Part shown: piece by piece, positions 59,504-64,000 of the stretch | How positions within the stretch are numbered: the first letter of the stretch is position 1 | How the letters are laid out: each line of letters opens with the position of its first letter | DNA from: an uncultured Lachnospiraceae bacterium | GTDB taxonomy: Bacteria; Bacillota; Clostridia; Lachnospirales; Lachnospiraceae | DNA length: 64,000 nucleotides | NCBI GenBank assembly: GCA_947564735.1 | Contig: CANOEC010000003.1 | Coordinates: 124,001 to 188,000 of the forward strand | Direction: 5' to 3' | The notes under the pieces: model-generated | What the model was told of the DNA's origin: nothing | Database searches by the model: none | The model's input: the letters and a program-made list of their open reading frames with translations, nothing else | Translations under genes and position numbers: made by a program

Positions 59504-60922
59504 CTACTCTGCGTTACCCATATCCTCCAAGAACGCCTCCGACTTACTTGCCTTCTCCGTTCCCGGGAACAACTGGATAATCTGTAGGTAAGTAGTTCTC
59601 GCCTTATCTTCCTCCCCTATGCGATAATACGCATTGGCAAGATTGTAAAGCGCCTCCCCGTTCGTAGCGTCATACTTAAATGCTTTCTCCAGATTCGGAA
59701 TCGCATCTTCATAGTTCTCCTGCCTGTATGCCTCATAGCCGTCATTATAATATGACTCCGCTATACTTGGTCCTACAAGCGCAAGCAACGTATTGTAAAG
59801 ACTCTCAAAGGCTTCCGAATTGCTTGTCTCTTCCTCTGCATCCTCTTCTTCTATCTCTTCCAGATAATCCGCAACTACCGTAACTTCTTCCGGATTCGTC
59901 AGATATGCGCCAGCCGCTTTCATCAGGCTGTCAACTGACTTAAGCGTACCGTCCGTACCAAGATAAGCCTCCAAATCCTGCTGTAAATTATTATTCGTCT
60001 CCGTCAGCTCGCTAATCTGAAGCTGCAATTCATCAATCGTAGCCGATTTGCCATCCGATTGTTCACTCACCCTGCGCAGTTCTTCATCAATGCTTGCCTT
60101 TGCCGTCTGCACTCTCGCCGGCAGAATCAGAAATACAGCAATCGCCACACCAATGATAATGCCGATTCCGAGATTCAGAAGCGAAGTGACTCCCCTGCCT
60201 TCCTTCACATTAACCGGCTGGATAATCGTCTCATTTCCGCTCTGATACTTGATGATTTCATCTGATTTATGCTTTTTCTTCGGAGGATTCTTAACGCCCT
60301 CCTCCGGCACGAGCATTTCGTCTACTTCCTTCAGATACCGCAGCGTCGCAATATTATTCGTATCGATATCGAGACACTTCATCAGCTCCCGCTTGGCTTT
60401 CTCCCACTCTTCATTGTTGATATATAAAAGCGCCAAAAGCTGATGTGCCCTGATAAATCTTGGATTTAAAGAAAGCACCTTTTTCAACTGGATGACAGCC
60501 AGATCCAGACTGTCCTGATTACAATAAGTGAGCGCCTGATTATACTTTTTAATCGTCTGATTGATAATATCCAGACGGTTCTGGTTCGTCTGAATCATAT
60601 CGATATAATCATCCGCTATATTCTTTTTTGGTCTTAAATTCTTACTGATTACCCATTCGCTTAATGCCGCCACCACTTCTCCGGTCTCAAAATACACGAG
60701 TCCCAGAAGATTACGGGCTTCTACGTTATTTTTATTAAATTTTAAACTCTGTCTTAAACTGGTAATTGCTCCTGTCAGATCCCTGACATTTGCCCTCTCC
60801 AGACCTTCATTGTAAAAACGGTTGGAGATATATATGATTTTCTTATACAGGGCTACATCGGCACCGCAACTCGTGCAAAAATCATGCTCAGACAGATTAC
60901 ATCCACACCGATAACAAATCAT
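59504..60922 (-). CDS. Zinc-ribbon and TPR membrane protein
   Basis: A 472-aa protein. The N-terminal zinc ribbon is CYRCGC ... FCTSCG. Tetratricopeptide repeats cover about 30-200 (GAITSLRQSLKFNKNNVEARNLLG is one, cited in part) and again 390-460 (EDAIPNLEKAFKYD, ALYNLANAYYRIGE). A single membrane helix lies at about 250-270 (GIGIIIGVAIAVFLIL), with a coiled coil after it. The C-terminal TPRs are therefore on the other side of the membrane. Such proteins scaffold complexes; no partner is known. It is in a run folC - 51-aa ORF - this gene, with a ribosome site GAGGATTGG. Confidence 0.85.
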   Translation of the reverse strand: MICYRCGCNLSEHDFCTSCGADVALYKKIIYISNRFYNEGLERANVRDLTGAITSLRQSLKFNKNNVEARNLLGLVYFETGEVVAALSEWVISKNLRPKKNIADDYIDMIQTNQNRLDIINQTIKKYNQALTYCNQDSLDLAVIQLKKVLSLNPRFIRAHQLLALLYINNEEWEKAKRELMKCLDIDTNNIATLRYLKEVDEMLVPEEGVKNPPKKKHKSDEIIKYQSGNETIIQPVNVKEGRGVTSLLNLGIGIIIGVAIAVFLILPARVQTAKASIDEELRRVSEQSDGKSATIDELQLQISELTETNNNLQQDLEAYLGTDGTLKSVDSLMKAAGAYLTNPEEVTVVADYLEEIEEEDAEEETSNSEAFESLYNTLLALVGPSIAESYYNDGYEAYRQENYEDAIPNLEKAFKYDATNGEALYNLANAYYRIGEEDKARTTYLQIIQLFPGTEKASKSEAFLEDMGNAE

Positions 60923-60935
60923 CTATGCCAATCCT

Positions 60936-61091
60936 CTATTCTACGCCCGTTTTCTTCGCTTCTGATTCCTTGACGATCTTGACCATCAAGTCTGCCATAT
61001 CTGTCAAATCCTGATTATAAATAGCTTCCTCCGCGTCTTCCACTTCCAGACTGGGATGAAACTTCTTTAACTCTTCTTCAAAATTAATCAT
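60936..61091 (-). CDS. 51-aa acidic small protein, coupled to folC
   Basis: A small frame below usual length cut-offs: ATG at 61089-61091, TAG at 60936-60938, 51 codons, starting MINFEEELKKFHPSLEVED and ending KESEAKKTGVE. It overlaps the end of folC by 8 bp, and AAGGAG lies 9 bp before its ATG inside folC, so translation is coupled. The peptide is helical and acidic with a short amphipathic helix (DLTDMADLMVKIVKE). It fills the gap between folC and the TPR gene exactly. No family recognised. Confidence 0.82.
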   Translation of the reverse strand: MINFEEELKKFHPSLEVEDAEEAIYNQDLTDMADLMVKIVKESEAKKTGVE

Positions 61092-62418
61092 GCTTATGAC
61101 TCCTTAAAAGGGCTTTCATCTCGCCCACCAGATATAATGAACCGACAATATACACGTTATCTCCGTCATCCTTACCAAGTATCAGCTCCTTATATGCTGC
61201 ATCCAAACTGTCATACGCTTTACACCGGAGTCCGGTATACTGTCTATACAAATCTTCTAACATATGAACCGGCAGTGCGCGCTCGTTTGTAAGCGCCACA
61301 ACTCCGATTTTATAAAACAGTCCTGAAGAAGCTATCGCTTCAATCACTGCCTGATATTGTTTGTCTTTCACGACGGAAAACAGCAAAACCCGTTTCCCGC
61401 TGCAAGGCTGTGTTCTTACTGTCTCCATAAAGGCATAAATCCCGTCTATATTATGGGCGCCGTCAACATATACCGATGGAAGCACTTCTTCCATCCTGCC
61501 CTCCCAGACCATCTTACGGATTCCCTCCTGCATGATGCGCACCGTAATCCGTTTATCAGAAAGCCGCTCCAATGCCTTGACCGCCAGCGCCGCATTTTCA
61601 ATCTGATAGACCGCCGAAGTGGACACAGTAAAACCAATATAATCATAATAGTTTAAATGGAGAGAAAAATCAATTGTTTTATTCTTAATCTTTATTTCTT
61701 TTATCGCCTGCGCGAATACCGGGATTTTCTCTGCACCTATACAGTCCGCACATTCCGCTATCTTTCCGGCAGCCTCTTCAGGTCTGTCAAAATAGATGAC
61801 CGGAACGCCTGCCCGCATAATCCCCGCTTTTTCTTCCGCAATCTGCGCTAATGTATCCCCCAGATATTCCATATGGTCATAACCGATAGACGTAATAATG
61901 CACATCTTCTTATTCTCCACCGCATTCGTAGCGTCCAGTCTGCCTCCAAGCCCGGTCTCTAACACCACATACTCCACGCCCGCATCTTCAAACAGAACCA
62001 TCGCCATAAAAAAGAGAAATTCAAAAAAGCTCGGATGATACCCTCTCCCTGCAAGATCCGGCGGCAAATCAGCCAGTTTATCCATAACAAGACAAAAGGC
62101 ATGTAAAAATTCCGCCTCCGTCACCATTTTGCCGTTCACGGCTATCCTTTCCCGCATCGTAACAAGATGGGGTGACGTAAACATCCCCGCCAAAATTCCG
62201 GCTTGTGCAAACACCGAACACAAATAAGCACAAACGGAACCTTTTCCGTTTGTGCCTGCTACGTGAATTACTTTACAACTGTGTGCCGGCTTCCCCAGAT
62301 GCACCAAAAACTTCCGGGTATCCTCCATACTGCTCTTACCGGTAAATTTCGGAATCCTGTTAATATACGCTTCCGCTTCACCGTAAGTAAAAATCTGACC
62401 TGTCATGATATCTTCCAT
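61084..62418 (-). CDS. folC: Folylpolyglutamate synthase/dihydrofolate synthase
   Basis: A 444-aa Mur-ligase-fold enzyme that adds glutamate to folates. Motifs: VIHVAGTNGKGSVCAYL (P-loop), SPHLVTMRERIAVNG, VLETGLGGRLDATN, CIITSIGYDHMEYLG and VYVDGAHNIDGI. A normal length. The start at 62418 leaves 5 bp after the FapA-like gene, so the two are coupled. It may also serve as dihydrofolate synthase (FolC type); other folate genes are not in the window. A small ORF follows and overlaps its end. Confidence 0.95.
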   Translation of the reverse strand: MEDIMTGQIFTYGEAEAYINRIPKFTGKSSMEDTRKFLVHLGKPAHSCKVIHVAGTNGKGSVCAYLCSVFAQAGILAGMFTSPHLVTMRERIAVNGKMVTEAEFLHAFCLVMDKLADLPPDLAGRGYHPSFFEFLFFMAMVLFEDAGVEYVVLETGLGGRLDATNAVENKKMCIITSIGYDHMEYLGDTLAQIAEEKAGIMRAGVPVIYFDRPEEAAGKIAECADCIGAEKIPVFAQAIKEIKIKNKTIDFSLHLNYYDYIGFTVSTSAVYQIENAALAVKALERLSDKRITVRIMQEGIRKMVWEGRMEEVLPSVYVDGAHNIDGIYAFMETVRTQPCSGKRVLLFSVVKDKQYQAVIEAIASSGLFYKIGVVALTNERALPVHMLEDLYRQYTGLRCKAYDSLDAAYKELILGKDDGDNVYIVGSLYLVGEMKALLRSHKHD

Positions 62419-62423
62419 ATCCG

Positions 62424-63965
62424 CTAATTATGAATAATTACGGTTCCTTCTATTATACTCTTAGGCGCAGCATATTTCATAAAGCAGGTCGTCCTGTCAA
62501 TCACCTTCTGTTCGGCATTCACGCTGATAACTACATTGCGGTACAGATTGCCGTCCACCTTGATAGAGGCGCCTTTACTCTCTTCCATAATCTCTTCTAA
62601 CGTTTCCCGCTCCCTGCCAATTTTATCCAGTTCTTCAAAATACTGGTCTTTCAGCCTGTTCCACTGTGACAGCTTCGCTTCCGTCGCAGCCGACGTGCTC
62701 GCTCCGCGCATTCGCTTTTCACGCAGCGCCTCTGTCATCGTCTCCACAAGCTCCGATATCTTATCCTTCGTTTCCCGTTCTCTCTGCCGCACATCCACAA
62801 GACGGCTGAAAGCCTCCGGCTCATACCCACAGTGCAGAATTGTTTTAACTTCCGCATCGTTACCGGCTGCCATCACCTCAATCCCTTTGAGTCCATGCGT
62901 ATAACCGCCGATGATCACGCCCTTTTTCCCTGTCGTAATCACCTTATCCTTGGCATATATCCGGGCGTTCAAAATTGTATTCGACTGCACCGTTCCGCCC
63001 GCATCTACCATGGTATTCTCAATAAAATCAGCAAAAACGCTGCCTCTTGCCGATATCTTACCGCCGCCCTGAATTCCGCGGCTTAAGACCACATCTCCGC
63101 CGGCAAAAAGCGTCGCTGCACCTGTCGTACCGTGAATCTCAATGTTACGTCCTGCCCGGATGACCACACCGCTCTCCACATTGCCGTTGATAATCACATC
63201 ACCGAAGAACTCAACCTTACCGATAATCATATCCACATCGCCCATAATCTCATGGACATTCTGGATATCTACTTTACCGTCCTTTACCTCAATCTTACCG
63301 TCAGACTGCGCATAATAAATATTGTTCTCCCGCAAAATACCTTTGCCACGCATCGGCGGCAAATCTCTGCTCGGCTTCACCTTCATCTCGGCGCCACAGA
63401 CCGTATAACCGTCCGTCCCCTGCACCGCATAATGATAAATGGCAACCTTATCGCCCTTGCGCACATTCTGGAGCGCACTCATATTCGTATAGTCAACCGT
63501 GCCGTCTTCCCGGATTTTAGGAACGCCGTACTCCTCTGGCGAAAACAGATATTCAAAATATCCGTCCTGCCCTTCCACGCACTTTGCTCCCTTCGCCACC
63601 AGAATCTCTCTGTCATAAACCTTCTTCTTAATCATTGCCGAGAGATTCGAGCTGTGATAACCTTTCACCACACCGTTCCGCTCCAGATAGGTAATCAACT
63701 CATTCTTCGTATATATCTGTCCGTCGTCAGGAGGCGCCAGATAAAGCCACGCCGCCATTTCATCTTCTTCCACACGCAGATAAGTGCCCTTCGCAAGATT
63801 CGTGCCTTTCGCATCCCATCCTGCTTCTTCCGTTCCCCGTGCATTCTGTGTCTCTTCCGTCGTTGTCACCAATGACCCTGTACCGGGCATTGCCGCCCTG
63901 TGCATGGCATTTTTTAATTTATCCATCTGCTCTGATGAAAACTTGATTCCGCTCACATGGCTCAC
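62424..63965 (-). CDS. FapA (DUF342) family protein
   Basis: A 513-aa protein with the FapA architecture: an N-terminal domain (AAWLYLAPPDDGQIYTKNELITYL), then a right-handed parallel beta-helix of repeats (IGKVEFFGDVIINGNVESGVVIRAGRNIEIHG and GGDVVLSRGIQGGGKISARG, cited in pieces), then a coiled coil (about 415-470, RQRERETKDKISELVETM). The family is linked to flagellar or polar assembly in some bacteria, and no mechanism is established. GGGAGGTG precedes the ATG. It is the first gene in the window of the folC run and continues close to the right edge. Confidence 0.9.
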   Translation of the reverse strand: MSHVSGIKFSSEQMDKLKNAMHRAAMPGTGSLVTTTEETQNARGTEEAGWDAKGTNLAKGTYLRVEEDEMAAWLYLAPPDDGQIYTKNELITYLERNGVVKGYHSSNLSAMIKKKVYDREILVAKGAKCVEGQDGYFEYLFSPEEYGVPKIREDGTVDYTNMSALQNVRKGDKVAIYHYAVQGTDGYTVCGAEMKVKPSRDLPPMRGKGILRENNIYYAQSDGKIEVKDGKVDIQNVHEIMGDVDMIIGKVEFFGDVIINGNVESGVVIRAGRNIEIHGTTGAATLFAGGDVVLSRGIQGGGKISARGSVFADFIENTMVDAGGTVQSNTILNARIYAKDKVITTGKKGVIIGGYTHGLKGIEVMAAGNDAEVKTILHCGYEPEAFSRLVDVRQRERETKDKISELVETMTEALREKRMRGASTSAATEAKLSQWNRLKDQYFEELDKIGRERETLEEIMEESKGASIKVDGNLYRNVVISVNAEQKVIDRTTCFMKYAAPKSIIEGTVIIHN

Positions 63966-64000
63966 CTCCCTTTCCGCGTCTGAATTTCTTATCTTGCACT

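Noticed and set aside
63132-63875. Plus-strand open frame of 247 codons opposite the FapA-like gene
   Set aside because: A shadow of the FapA beta-helix repeats; no ribosome site and biased composition.

Overview
The window looks like a chromosomal segment of an anaerobic, spore-forming Clostridia, most likely a Lachnospiraceae-type gut bacterium. The grounds are the forespore genes (spoIIAA-spoIIAB-sigF, spoVAA/B/C/D/E), the GerMN lipoprotein next to competence genes, a SUV3-like helicase beside a TetM-like GTPase, small protein families seen mainly in that group (DUF5721- and DUF6070-like), and carbohydrate enzymes typical of gut organisms (GH112 phosphorylase, GH26). No rRNA, tRNA, complete insertion sequence or CRISPR array was seen. 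All assignments come from reading the sequence; no database search was run.

Region 1 (1-9630) is an AT-rich defence island. One minus-strand operon carries a 5-methylcytosine methyltransferase with an N-terminal helix-turn-helix, a McrB-type AAA+ motor with PUA/EVE-like domains, a LlaJI/McrC-type nuclease and an unknown 205-aa protein. A candidate type II restriction enzyme is divergent from it. A GIY-YIG protein and a Vsr mismatch endonuclease follow. The island ends inside comEC, which is cut just after its conserved AISG motif, so the island is probably the end of an integrated element whose remainder lies to the left of the window.

Region 2 (9596-16613) is the interrupted operon comEA - response regulator - histidine kinase - gerMN lipoprotein - comEC', followed by a small DMT permease and an unusual solute-binding protein. 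Region 3 (16650-24187) is arginine biosynthesis: argJ-argB-argD on the minus strand and argG on the plus strand with its own promoter and terminator. Four small genes, including a dCMP deaminase, lie between.

Region 4 (24188-32687) holds DUF1294 and DegV genes, tandem and dispersed repeats, an ECF sigma factor/anti-sigma/membrane protein operon with an odd translation start, and a heterodimeric ABC exporter with one degenerate ATP site. Region 5 (32679-39172) mixes spoVAE, a shikimate-kinase-like gene, RidA, an NAD-epimerase, an Rpn-type nuclease with internal repeats, spoVAD with a sigma-G-like promoter, and a phosphopantetheinyl transferase.

Region 6 (39289-46178) contains the most unusual gene pair: a SUV3-like RNA helicase directly downstream of a TetM-like ribosomal GTPase fused to a Rae1/YacP-type NYN ribonuclease domain. 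After it come a cobS-like gene with altered motifs and a GH26 enzyme. Region 7 (46366-55282) has a frameshifted lipoprotein gene, a MacB-type ABC pair with a two-component system, and a GH112 phosphorylase. Region 8 (55455-63965) has spoVAC-VAB-VAA, a 0.3-kb element with perfect inverted ends, the spoIIA operon, a zinc-ribbon/TPR membrane protein, a 51-aa coupled ORF, folC and a FapA-like protein.
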